From assembly GCA_037969115.1 (NCBI GenBank), contig JBBKWQ010000365.1:1-13401 (forward strand): a stretch of DNA of 13,401 bases, in the 5' to 3' direction. The stretch is from JBBKWQ01 sp037969115 (GTDB lineage Bacteria > Actinomycetota > Acidimicrobiia > Acidimicrobiales > Ilumatobacteraceae). The translations under genes were made by a program, and so were the position numbers. The notes under the pieces are model-generated. The model worked only from the letters and a program-made list of their open reading frames with translations. It searched no databases and was not told the DNA's origin. The stretch's first letter is position 1. Every line of letters starts with the position of its first letter. Below, one piece after another: positions 6,665-13,401 of the stretch.

Positions 6665-7732
6665 TCACGCGAGGTCCTCGTCGGAGGACGGTTGCGGTCG
6701 ATTCTGCTCGAGCCGGTTCCAGATCGCGCGATGCAGGTCGGGAATCTCGATGCCGGCCTCCTCGAATGCGATCTTGATCTGCTCTCGCAGGGCGCGCTGG
6801 AGGTCCCACTGTGCGCCGGGGTGCACTCGTACCGTGAGGCGGAGTATGACGCCGTCGGGGCCGAGCGATTCGGCCCCGAGCACCGTCGGTCCGTCGAGCA
6901 CCTTGCCGGCCATTTCGTCGCGCTCGCACACCTCGACCGCAGCGTCGTGGAGCAGCGCCTTGGCACGAGCGAGATCGGTACCCAATGACACGGTCACGTC
7001 CAGGACGGCGACCGACCAGAGCTGTGAACGATTGCCGACACGCGTGATCTCGCCGTTGGGTACGTGCCACACCGTTCCGTCGAGGCCGCGCAGCACCGTG
7101 GCCCGGAGTGACACCTCCTCGACCACCCCCGACGCTTCGCCGAGGTCGACGACATCGCCGATGCCGAACTGATCCTCGAGCAGCATGAAGAACCCGGCGA
7201 TGCAGTCACGCACGAGACTCTGGGCGCCGAAACCGAGCGCCACGCCGGCAATACCTGCACCTGCGATGAGCGGAGCGAGGTCGAGCCCCAGTTGGCCCAC
7301 GATCGAGATGAAAGCGACGGTCCAGATGATCACGCTGATGGTGCTGCCGAGCACGAGGCCGATCGATTGAGCCCGTGAAGCTCGGCGCGGATCGGACGTC
7401 GGAGCCAAGAGATCTCCGGCAGCGCCGAGACGTTGCAGGGTGGCCTCACTGAAGTGTCGGTCGCTGTCGACCACCCGTGCGACGATGCGTCCGGCCCAAC
7501 GCCGCGCCAGCCGCGCCAGGATCCAGGCGATGACCAGCGTGAGGAGGATGCGAAGCGGTCGATCGATGAACCAGTCGGCGCCGCGCGCCAACGACTCGCT
7601 CGATCCGCTGTGCTCGTAGACCCATTGGCAGAGCGATCCGTCTCGTTCGAAACATGGCACGGTGCTTCCGAAGAACCTCATGCCCGTGTTCGCCATGTGT
7701 CGAAACGTAGTGGCACACGCGCTCACGGTCAT
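6665..7732 (-). CDS. MscS-family small-conductance mechanosensitive channel
   Basis: A 355-residue inner-membrane channel that would open under membrane tension to release solutes during osmotic downshock. Seen: a helix near residues 60-76 (RILLTLVIAWILARLA), a second near 122-147, then the diagnostic Gly/Ala-rich pore helix LIAGAGIAGVALGFGAQ running into SLVRDCIAGFFMLLEDQF and GIGDVVDL, the conserved start of the cytoplasmic beta domain, and the VPNGEI motif. The soluble tail carries the alpha/beta vestibule with VRVHPGAQW and ends in a Glu/Asp-rich tail. The start is unclear: ATG 7732 gives a Cys-rich N-terminus of ~50 residues before the first helix; 7696 and 7681 are alternatives, none with a good ribosome site. 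It heads the operon, divergent from ugd. Confidence 0.93.
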   Translation of the reverse strand: MTVSACATTFRHMANTGMRFFGSTVPCFERDGSLCQWVYEHSGSSESLARGADWFIDRPLRILLTLVIAWILARLARRWAGRIVARVVDSDRHFSEATLQRLGAAGDLLAPTSDPRRASRAQSIGLVLGSTISVIIWTVAFISIVGQLGLDLAPLIAGAGIAGVALGFGAQSLVRDCIAGFFMLLEDQFGIGDVVDLGEASGVVEEVSLRATVLRGLDGTVWHVPNGEITRVGNRSQLWSVAVLDVTVSLGTDLARAKALLHDAAVEVCERDEMAGKVLDGPTVLGAESLGPDGVILRLTVRVHPGAQWDLQRALREQIKIAFEEAGIEIPDLHRAIWNRLEQNRPQPSSDEDLA

Positions 7733-7809
7733 GTTCTTGGAGGACCTACATCGACTCTTGAGCGGAAAGTCGGATCACTGACGGGCCGAAGCCGTTATGG
7801 TTCGACGCT
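7733..7809. promoter_or_regulatory. Divergent intergenic region between the MscS operon and ugd
   Basis: These 77 bp must hold the control signals for both divergent units. For ugd, TATGGT (7796-7801) lies 8 nt before the GTG start, at the distance expected for a leaderless transcript; no good -35 is seen. For the MscS side I see no convincing promoter hexamers and no clear ribosome site. Confidence 0.4.
7796..7801 (+). promoter_or_regulatory. Candidate -10 element for ugd
   Basis: TATGGT fits the TAnnnT pattern of actinobacterial -10 elements. The eight bases to the GTG start place the expected transcription start at or within two bases of the start codon, and no ribosome binding site is present. 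Together these suggest leaderless translation. Confidence 0.35.
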
Positions 7810-9123
7810 GTGAAAGCGGGAACGATAGGCGTCGTTGGAACCGGATACGTGGGATTGACGACTGGGGCATGCCTCGCGCACCTCGGTCATCACGTGGTGT
7901 GTGCCGATATCGACGAGGGCAAAGTGGACCGACTCCGTCGGGGCGAGATCCCGATCGTGGAGGAGGGCATCGCAGAACTCGTCCACGATGCTCAGGCGGC
8001 CGGCCGACTCGAGTTCGTGGTGGGTTCGAGGGCGGCCGCCGAGCGATCGGACGTGGTGTTTCTCTGCGTTCCGACGCCGCAGAGCGACGACGGTTCGGCC
8101 GATCTCTCCTACGTCGAGGCCGCGGCTGCCGAGATCCGCGAGTTTCTCCGCCCCGGGACCGTCATCGTCAACAAGTCGACGGTACCGGTCGGCTCGACCC
8201 AGGTGGTCGAAGCCGTGCTCGAACGCGACGACGTGTCGGTCGTGTCGAATCCCGAGTTCTTGCGGGAGGGCACTGCCGTGCACGACTTCCTGCATCCCGA
8301 CCGGGTGGTGATCGGCTCCGCCACCCGCGAGGCGGCCGAGCGGGTTGCGGCCCTCTACGAGACGCTCGACGCACCCATCATCATCACCGACCCGGCATCG
8401 GCTGAAACCATCAAGTACGCCGCCAACGGATTCCTGGCGATGAAGATCAGCTTCGTCAACGCGATCGCCGCCATGTGCGAAGCGGTCGGCGCCGATGTCG
8501 CCGACGTGGTCAAGGGCATCGGATCCGACCACCGCATCGGATCGGCGTTCTTGAATCCCGGACCGGGATGGGGCGGCAGTTGCTTCCCGAAGGATTCGCG
8601 GGCACTCGTGAAGATCGCAGAGGATCACGGCTACGACTTCGAGATGATGCGTGGCGTCATCAGCGTGAACGACGATCAACGATCACGCATGGTCGACAAG
8701 ATCATTCGGGGTTCGGGGCGGCGCGGCCGCAACCTCAAGGGCGTGACGGTCGGCGCGCTCGGGTTGGCCTTCAAGGCCGGCACAGACGACCTCCGTGAGT
8801 CGCCGAGTCTGGCAATTCTCGACCAGCTGATCGCTGCGGGCGCAACCGTGAGGGGATACGACCCGACCACCACGGGGGGCAACCTCGATGAGCATCGATC
8901 TTCGCGGCTCGACACCTACTGCCTGGTCGACACCGCCATCGAGGCTGCGACCGGCGCCGACGTCGTCGTCGTCCTGACCGAGTGGCCCGAGTTCAGCGAA
9001 CTCGACATCGTCAAGCTCGCCGGTGTCATGCGTGGTTCGTCGATCGTCGACACTCGAAATCTGCTCGAGCCGTCAGCGGTGCGCGAAGCCGGGCTGTCGT
9101 ACGAAGGCGTGGGAAGGTTGTGA
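7810..9123 (+). CDS. ugd: UDP-glucose 6-dehydrogenase
   Basis: Oxidises UDP-glucose to UDP-glucuronate with two NAD+ in the cytosol. A complete 437-residue protein of normal family length. The N-terminal Rossmann motif GVVGTGYVGL (about 7-16) binds NAD; VFLCVPTP and KSTVPVGST follow as expected; the central helix region carries ETIKYAANGFLAMKISFVN; the catalytic Cys258 sits in GPGWGGSCFPKD; the C-terminal UDP-binding domain has GLAFKAGTDDLRESPS. GVDVVV-type and EWPEF motifs near the end are also typical. The GTG start is fixed by the immediate Rossmann strand. It overlaps the next gene by GTGA, so UDP-glucuronate is likely handed directly to the decarboxylase. Other UDP/GDP-sugar dehydrogenases (for example UDP-N-acetyl types) are less likely given the neighbour. 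Confidence 0.95.
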   Translation: MKAGTIGVVGTGYVGLTTGACLAHLGHHVVCADIDEGKVDRLRRGEIPIVEEGIAELVHDAQAAGRLEFVVGSRAAAERSDVVFLCVPTPQSDDGSADLSYVEAAAAEIREFLRPGTVIVNKSTVPVGSTQVVEAVLERDDVSVVSNPEFLREGTAVHDFLHPDRVVIGSATREAAERVAALYETLDAPIIITDPASAETIKYAANGFLAMKISFVNAIAAMCEAVGADVADVVKGIGSDHRIGSAFLNPGPGWGGSCFPKDSRALVKIAEDHGYDFEMMRGVISVNDDQRSRMVDKIIRGSGRRGRNLKGVTVGALGLAFKAGTDDLRESPSLAILDQLIAAGATVRGYDPTTTGGNLDEHRSSRLDTYCLVDTAIEAATGADVVVVLTEWPEFSELDIVKLAGVMRGSSIVDTRNLLEPSAVREAGLSYEGVGRL

Positions 9124-10073
9124 CGAGCCGCTGCACGATCGTCGCCGGCGGCGCCGGTTTCCTCGGCTCACACCTCTGCGACCAGCTGATCGGCCGCGGC
9201 GAACGAGTCATCTGCGTCGACGATCTCTCCACGGGCGACTCGGCCAACGTCGCCCACCTGGTCGTTCAGACCGATTTTCGATTCGTGCAGTGCGACATCG
9301 TCGATCCCGCGCTCACCGATCTACTCGCGGACGAGCCGATCACCGGCATCATGAACATGGCGAGTCCTGCCTCGCCCCCGGCGTATCTGCTCCGCCCGAT
9401 CGAAACGTTGCGCACAGGCAGTCGTGGCACCGAGCAGCTGCTCGAGATCGCACGAGCCCACTCGGCCCGCTTCTTCCTCGCGTCGACCAGCGAGGTGTAC
9501 GGCGACCCGCTCGAACACCCCCAACGCGAGACCTACTGGGGCAACGTCAATCCGATCGGTGAACGATCGGTGTACGACGAAGCGAAACGGTACGCCGAGG
9601 CGCTCACCATGGCGTACCACCGCGCCCATGGGATCGATGTGCGCATCGTGCGCATCTTCAACACGTACGGGCCTCGGATGCAGCCGGACGACGGGCGTGT
9701 CGTGACGAACTTCATCAATCAAGCGCTGTCGGGCGAACCCCTGACGATCTACGGGGACGGCTCGCAGACTCGAAGCTTCTGCTACGTCGACGACGAAGTA
9801 GCCGGTCTGTTGGCATTGTTCGACTCCGACGTCACCGGCCCAGTGAACGTCGGCAACCCGAACGAGTTCACGATGCTCGAGTTGGCACGTGAAGTTCTCG
9901 ATCTCGTCGGGTCCGATCTGCCGCTCGTCACTCGGCCTCTGCCGTCCGACGACCCGAAGCTCAGGCGGCCGGACATCACGCTGGCGCGAGACCTGCTGGG
10001 CTGGGAACCGACCGTCAGCCTCCGCGACGGACTACGCGAGACGATCGACTACTTCAGCGCCGCGCGCGGCTGA
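9120..10073 (+). CDS. uxs: UDP-glucuronate decarboxylase (UDP-xylose synthase)
   Basis: An extended SDR that converts UDP-glucuronate to UDP-xylose with tightly bound NAD. It has 317 residues, close to soluble bacterial UXS and without a membrane anchor. Seen: GGAGFLGS (10-17), ASPASPPAYLLRPIETLRT (the UXS-type loop, normally ACPASPPHY), STSEVYGDP (from residue 122), ETYWGNVNPIG, the catalytic Tyr152 and Lys156 in YDEAKR, IFNTYGPRMQPDDGRVV and YGDGSQTRSFCYVDD. The last three blocks are diagnostic of UXS against other epimerases. One change from the usual YDEGKR is the Ala. GTG 9120 overlaps the ugd stop by four bases. The pathway assignment follows from family and gene order; some UXS relatives make other pentoses, so product identity is not proven. 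Confidence 0.92.
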   Translation: MTSRCTIVAGGAGFLGSHLCDQLIGRGERVICVDDLSTGDSANVAHLVVQTDFRFVQCDIVDPALTDLLADEPITGIMNMASPASPPAYLLRPIETLRTGSRGTEQLLEIARAHSARFFLASTSEVYGDPLEHPQRETYWGNVNPIGERSVYDEAKRYAEALTMAYHRAHGIDVRIVRIFNTYGPRMQPDDGRVVTNFINQALSGEPLTIYGDGSQTRSFCYVDDEVAGLLALFDSDVTGPVNVGNPNEFTMLELAREVLDLVGSDLPLVTRPLPSDDPKLRRPDITLARDLLGWEPTVSLRDGLRETIDYFSAARG

Positions 10074-10099
10074 CGAACGCTGGCCGTGCGGCCTACACT
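10070..10099 (+). promoter_or_regulatory. Candidate promoter for the ClC gene
   Basis: CTGACG (10070-10075, a partial match to TTGACA) overlaps the uxs stop codon. After an 18-nt spacer comes TACACT (10094-10099), and 8 nt later the GTG at 10108. This geometry favours a leaderless mRNA starting at that GTG and separates the ClC-carboxyltransferase pair from ugd-uxs. The hexamer TACACT is the same as in the NRPS promoter. Confidence 0.45.
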
Positions 10100-10107
10100 G
10101 CGCACCC

Positions 10108-11409
10108 GTGTGGCGCCGTCGACGGACTCTGGGGATGCGCCCCAACTCGTTGCAGGTCCGACGCGAAGAGCTGCGCAGCCTCGTTCGACGCTCACGTGAG
10201 GCAGTGCTGCTCGCCGCCATCACGGGGGTCGTGACCGGCCTCGCCGTTCGAGGATTCGAGTACATCGTCGATGAACTGTTCCACCGTGTTCTCGTTGCCG
10301 AAGACCTGTGGGTCGCCGCCATCGCACCCGTGGCAGGGCTCATCACGGCTGCGCTGATCCTGCAGTTCGTGGGCGGTGGAGCCTCATCGGCCACCTCCGA
10401 CGAGTACCTGCGTGCGTTTCACGACCCCGCGTACATCTTGAAGCCCCGTCACCTGGTCGCTCGGACCATGGCTGCGGTCGCCACGTTGGGATCGGGCGGT
10501 GCGTTGGGGCTCGAAGGCCCGTCGCTGTATGGCGGATCGTCGTTCGGAGCGATGATCCAGCAGCGGCTACCCCGGCCGTTCCGGGGAAGTGATCACCGCA
10601 CACTGCTCGTCGCCGGCGCGGCCGCAGGGGTGGCTGCCATCTTCAAGGCGCCCGCAACCGGCGCGATCTTCGCTCTTGAGGTGCCATACCGCGACGACAT
10701 GGCACGCCGGATGCTCCTCCCTGCGCTGGTGGCGAGTGCGGCCGGATACTTCACGTTCGTGTCGCTGAGCACGACGGCACCGCTGTTCCGCGGCGGCCCG
10801 ATTCCACAGTTCGAGTTCATCGACCTGTTGGGCGCACTTGCCGTCGGCGCGGCCTGCGCCGTCGGTGCCCGCGCCTTCGCCAAGCTGATGCGCATCGCCA
10901 AGGGCTTCTCACTTCGCGCGTTGCCGGGTCGTCTCGTGTTGACGGGCGGTGGCCTGATCGGTTTGTTCGTGATCTCCCGCTCGCTGACCGGCGACAACCT
11001 GACGCTCGGTGGCGGTTACGAGGTGATCAACGATTGGCTCGTCGACCCTGACCTCGCGTTGTGGCTGCTCGTGGCGGTGTTCATGCTCCGTTGTCTGGCA
11101 TCGGCATTCACCGTCGCCGGCAGCGGTGTGGGCGGGATCTTCATTCCGCTCGTGGTCGGTGGGGCGCTGGTCGGTCGAGGCGTCGCCGAAGTCGTGCACC
11201 CGGAGCGGTTTCCCCTGTACACCCTGCTCGGCATGGCGGCATTCCTCGGGGCTGGCTATCGCGTGCCGCTCGCTGCTGTCATGTTCGTTGCCGAAACCAC
11301 GGGCCGGCCGAATTTCGTCGTGCCGGCGCTGGTGGCGACGGTGGCTGCGGAACTGGTGATGGGGGAGCAATCGGTCACGGCGTTCCAACGTCGTGCCGGC
11401 GTCGACTGA
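10108..11409 (+). CDS. ClC-family chloride channel or transporter
   Basis: A 433-residue polytopic membrane protein that would move Cl- (with or without H+). Seen: the anion-site loop GLEGPS (gating Glu136, equivalent to E. coli ClC Glu148), FKAPATGAIFALEVP (E. coli FNAPLAGILFIIEEM), GVGGIFIP (the GxFxP anion motif) and RVPLAAVMFVAETTG. The first motif, GSGIP in classical ClCs, appears as GGGASSATSDEYLRAFH, a variant known in actinobacterial relatives. The internal proton glutamate (E. coli Glu203) aligns with Val192. No C-terminal CBS domains. GTG 10108 was preferred for its promoter geometry; ATG 10135 would remove nine Arg-rich residues. It precedes the carboxyltransferase gene by 18 bp and is probably co-transcribed with it. 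Confidence 0.92.
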   Translation: MWRRRRTLGMRPNSLQVRREELRSLVRRSREAVLLAAITGVVTGLAVRGFEYIVDELFHRVLVAEDLWVAAIAPVAGLITAALILQFVGGGASSATSDEYLRAFHDPAYILKPRHLVARTMAAVATLGSGGALGLEGPSLYGGSSFGAMIQQRLPRPFRGSDHRTLLVAGAAAGVAAIFKAPATGAIFALEVPYRDDMARRMLLPALVASAAGYFTFVSLSTTAPLFRGGPIPQFEFIDLLGALAVGAACAVGARAFAKLMRIAKGFSLRALPGRLVLTGGGLIGLFVISRSLTGDNLTLGGGYEVINDWLVDPDLALWLLVAVFMLRCLASAFTVAGSGVGGIFIPLVVGGALVGRGVAEVVHPERFPLYTLLGMAAFLGAGYRVPLAAVMFVAETTGRPNFVVPALVATVAAELVMGEQSVTAFQRRAGVD

Positions 11410-11413
11410 GTGC

Positions 11414-11418
11414 AAGGA
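11414..11418 (+). promoter_or_regulatory. Ribosome binding site deciding the carboxyltransferase start
   Basis: AAGGA lies 9 nt before ATG 11428. The earlier in-frame GTG at 11410 abuts the ClC stop and would place this site inside the gene, so ATG 11428 is the better start. Confidence 0.6.
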
Positions 11419-11427
11419 TCACGGGTC

Positions 11428-13272
11428 ATGTCTGTCGATCCGTTCACCGACGTCGTTTCCGAACTGCTGGGCACGATCGGGACGCTCGATGTCGCAGTCG
11501 GCGATCGGGTGCGGGCCGGGCACGTGCTGGCGCTCGTCGAATCGATGAAGCTGCACCACGAGATCGCAGCGAGCGCGAGCGGCGCGGTGGCAGCGATCGC
11601 GGTCGATGTGGGCAGCACCGTTCGACCCGGCGATCTGCTGTTCCGGATCGACGTGAGCGTGCCGATCGACCACGACGCCGGCGCCCTCCAGCCCGCGGAT
11701 TCGGGACCGCGTGGTCTTGATCGCGCCGATCTCGCCGAGGTGATCGAACGGCACGAAGTCGGCCACGACGCCGCCCGCCCCGACGCCGTGCGCCGTCGGC
11801 GCGACCGCCGGCGCCGCACGACGCGGGAGAACCTCGCCGACCTGGTCGATGAAGGTACATTCGTCGAATATGGCCCCCTCGTGATCGCGGCTCAGCGCCG
11901 ACGAAAGAACTTGGACGAACTGATCGCCCGCACCCCCGGCGATGGCCTGGTGGGTGGAATCGGCTCCGTCAACAGCGACATGTTCACTGGTCGGGCCGCC
12001 CAATGTGTCGCCGTGTCGTACGACTACACCGTCATGGCGGGAACCCAGGGTTTTCAGAATCATCGCAAGAAGGACCGCCTCTTCGAGCTGGCTCGGCAAT
12101 TGCAACTGCCGGTCGTGTTCTTCACCGAAGGTGGGGGTGGTCGCCCGGGCGACACCGACAGCTCCGGCGTGACCGGGCTGGATTGCCTCGCGTTCATGTG
12201 GCTCGCCGAGTTGTCGGGCACAGTTCCACTCGTGGCGATCAACGCTGGATACTGCTTCGCCGGCAACGCCGCGATCCTGGGATGTTGCGATGTGGTGATC
12301 GCGACCGAGGACTCGAACATCGGGATGGGGGGACCGGCCATGATCGAGGGTGGCGGTCTGGGTGTGTACGAACCCACCGAGGTGGGTCCGATCGGCGTGC
12401 AATCGTCGAACGGGGTCGTCGATATCGTCGTACCGGACGAGGCCGCCGCCGTGGCCGCGGCAAAACGGTACCTGGCGTACTTCCAGGGCGAGCTCGACGA
12501 TTGGTCGTGTGCCGACCAGGCCGATCTGCGCGATGTGGTACCGACCGATCGGCTGAGGAGCTACGACGTCCGCGAGGCGATCGCCGTGCTGTTCGACGCC
12601 GAGAGTGTTCTGGAGCTCCGTGAGGGGTTCGGCGTCGGCATGATCACAGCGCTGGCGCGCGTCGAAGGTCGGCCAGTCGGCGTCATCGCGAACAACCCGG
12701 CACATCTGGCCGGGGCGATCGACAGTGACGGGGCCGACAAGGCAGCTCGCTTCATGCAACTGTGCGACGCGCACGGGCTTCCGATCGTCACGCTGGTCGA
12801 CACACCGGGCATGATGGTCGGCCCTGACGTCGAGGCCACGGCCCTCGTACGACACTGTTGCCGTTTGTTCGTCACAGGCGCGAACGTGTCGGTACCGATG
12901 ATGACGATCGTGCTGCGCAAGTCGTACGGGCTCGGCGCGCAAGCCATGATGGGCGGCAGCACCAAGGCACCGCTCGCGTGCGTGGCCTGGCCGACCGGCG
13001 AGTTCGGCGGCATGGGGTTGGAGGGTTCCGTCCGGCTCGGCTACCGGCGTGAGCTCGATGAGGCTCCCAGTGACACCGAACGCGAGGTCCTCTACCAGGA
13101 GCTCGTCGATCGGCTGTATCAGCAGGGGAAGGCCGTCAACATCGCCAGCTACTTCGAGATCGACGACGTCATCGATCCGGCGACCACGCGTACCTGGCTC
13201 ACCACGCTGCTGGTCTCGTCACCCCACATCGAACGCACCGGACGACGGCGCCCCAACATCGACACGTGGTGA
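11428..13272 (+). CDS. Biotinyl domain fused to a biotin-dependent acyl-CoA carboxyltransferase
   Basis: A 614-residue cytosolic protein. Residues ~8-70 form a biotinyl (BCCP) domain with ESMKL; Lys41 is the predicted biotinylation site, followed by the second hairpin (GAVAAIAVDVGSTVRPGDLL). An Arg/Asp-rich linker (~75-130) leads to a full carboxyltransferase: a beta-like half with GTFVEYGPL, TPGDGLVGGIGSVN, YDYTVMAGTQGF and GGGGRPGD, and an alpha-like half with GVIANNPAHLAGAID, VDTPGMM, RKSYGLGAQAM and AWPTGEFGGMG. It would move CO2 from carboxybiotin to an acyl-CoA. No biotin carboxylase (ATP-grasp) domain is present, so one must act in trans. The order resembles the C-terminal half of single-chain long-chain acyl-CoA carboxylases. 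The substrate (acetyl-, propionyl- or longer acyl-CoA) is not determined. Confidence 0.93.
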   Translation: MSVDPFTDVVSELLGTIGTLDVAVGDRVRAGHVLALVESMKLHHEIAASASGAVAAIAVDVGSTVRPGDLLFRIDVSVPIDHDAGALQPADSGPRGLDRADLAEVIERHEVGHDAARPDAVRRRRDRRRRTTRENLADLVDEGTFVEYGPLVIAAQRRRKNLDELIARTPGDGLVGGIGSVNSDMFTGRAAQCVAVSYDYTVMAGTQGFQNHRKKDRLFELARQLQLPVVFFTEGGGGRPGDTDSSGVTGLDCLAFMWLAELSGTVPLVAINAGYCFAGNAAILGCCDVVIATEDSNIGMGGPAMIEGGGLGVYEPTEVGPIGVQSSNGVVDIVVPDEAAAVAAAKRYLAYFQGELDDWSCADQADLRDVVPTDRLRSYDVREAIAVLFDAESVLELREGFGVGMITALARVEGRPVGVIANNPAHLAGAIDSDGADKAARFMQLCDAHGLPIVTLVDTPGMMVGPDVEATALVRHCCRLFVTGANVSVPMMTIVLRKSYGLGAQAMMGGSTKAPLACVAWPTGEFGGMGLEGSVRLGYRRELDEAPSDTEREVLYQELVDRLYQQGKAVNIASYFEIDDVIDPATTRTWLTTLLVSSPHIERTGRRRPNIDTW

Positions 13273-13300
13273 CCGATCACCCGCCGTCGACCCGCTGGCG

Positions 13301-13401
13301 TCAGCTCGGCGACCGGGTGTAGATCGCTTCGTACGTCTGGAGTTCGAACCCCAAGCCGGTGTAGAGCTGGAACGCCCCGCCGGGATTGTTCGTGTCGACA
13401 C
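13301..13401 (-). CDS. C-terminal fragment of a probable GNAT acetyltransferase
   Basis: Only the last 33 codons lie in the window, ending at a TGA (13303-13301). They read DTNNPGGAFQLYTGLGFE followed by a short strand (YEAIYTR). The pattern 'v.t.N..A..lY..lGF......y' is the usual C-terminal alpha4-beta7 region of GNAT N-acetyltransferases, where the Asn and the Tyr near acetyl-CoA sit. The fragment faces the carboxyltransferase gene tail to tail across 28 bp in which I see no clear terminator. Substrate cannot be inferred. The reading depends on one short motif. Confidence 0.7.
   Translation of the reverse strand, partial: VDTNNPGGAFQLYTGLGFELQTYEAIYTRSPS

Noticed and set aside
7795..8679. 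A 294-codon open frame on the minus strand opposite ugd
   Set aside because: It is fully antisense to a well-supported dehydrogenase, has low-complexity His/Asp/Arg content and no family resemblance.
11419..12942. A 507-codon open frame on the minus strand opposite the carboxyltransferase
   Set aside because: The plus-strand frame has clear BCCP and carboxyltransferase motifs. The antisense frame is rich in His, Arg and Asp with no recognisable domain, as expected from the mirror of a GC-rich gene with strong third-position bias.
13273..13300. Possible shared terminator between the convergent carboxyltransferase and GNAT genes
   Set aside because: The 28 bp contain no stem longer than a few base pairs and no T-run on either strand.

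Overview
The window is GC-rich and densely coding. It starts many genes at GTG or TTG, overlaps genes by GTGA or ATGA, and carries -10-like hexamers a few bases before some start codons. This points to an actinobacterium. The mix of genes would fit an Acidimicrobiia/Ilumatobacter-like marine or soil lineage, but that is an inference from style and not a database match.

Region 1 (1-3940, minus strand) looks like the start of a small natural-product cluster. In transcription order it holds a RhlG-like short-chain reductase, a SnoaL/NTF2-fold protein, and a non-ribosomal peptide synthetase (NRPS) that opens with a condensation domain and continues into an adenylation domain. The NRPS leaves the window at adenylation motif A6. 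A GC-rich hairpin (3965-3987) separates this set from region 2.

Region 2 (3988-7732, minus strand) is a compact four-gene operon: an MscS-family channel, a DUF2207-like membrane protein, a VOC/glyoxalase-fold protein and a ThrH-type HAD phosphatase/phosphotransferase. The last three genes are joined by overlapping stop and start codons, so translation is probably coupled.

Region 3 (7810-10073, plus strand) is divergent from region 2. It encodes UDP-glucose 6-dehydrogenase and UDP-glucuronate decarboxylase, overlapping by GTGA. Together they would convert UDP-glucose to UDP-glucuronate and then UDP-xylose, as sugar donors for polysaccharide or glycoside synthesis. No glycosyltransferase lies in the window.

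Region 4 (10108-13272, plus strand) has a ClC-family chloride transporter or channel followed 18 bp later by an unusual protein with a biotinyl domain fused in front of a complete biotin-dependent carboxyltransferase. No biotin carboxylase lies beside it. The right edge (13301-13401, minus) holds the C-terminal end of a probable GNAT acetyltransferase.

No RNA genes, mobile elements or CRISPR arrays were seen, and no gene-free stretch exceeds about 165 bp. The most notable points are the BCCP-carboxyltransferase fusion, the ClC protein with valine at the internal proton-glutamate site, the overlapping MscS-DUF2207-VOC-ThrH operon, and the NRPS with an atypical condensation motif and unfamiliar specificity code. 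None of these can be called a new system from sequence alone.
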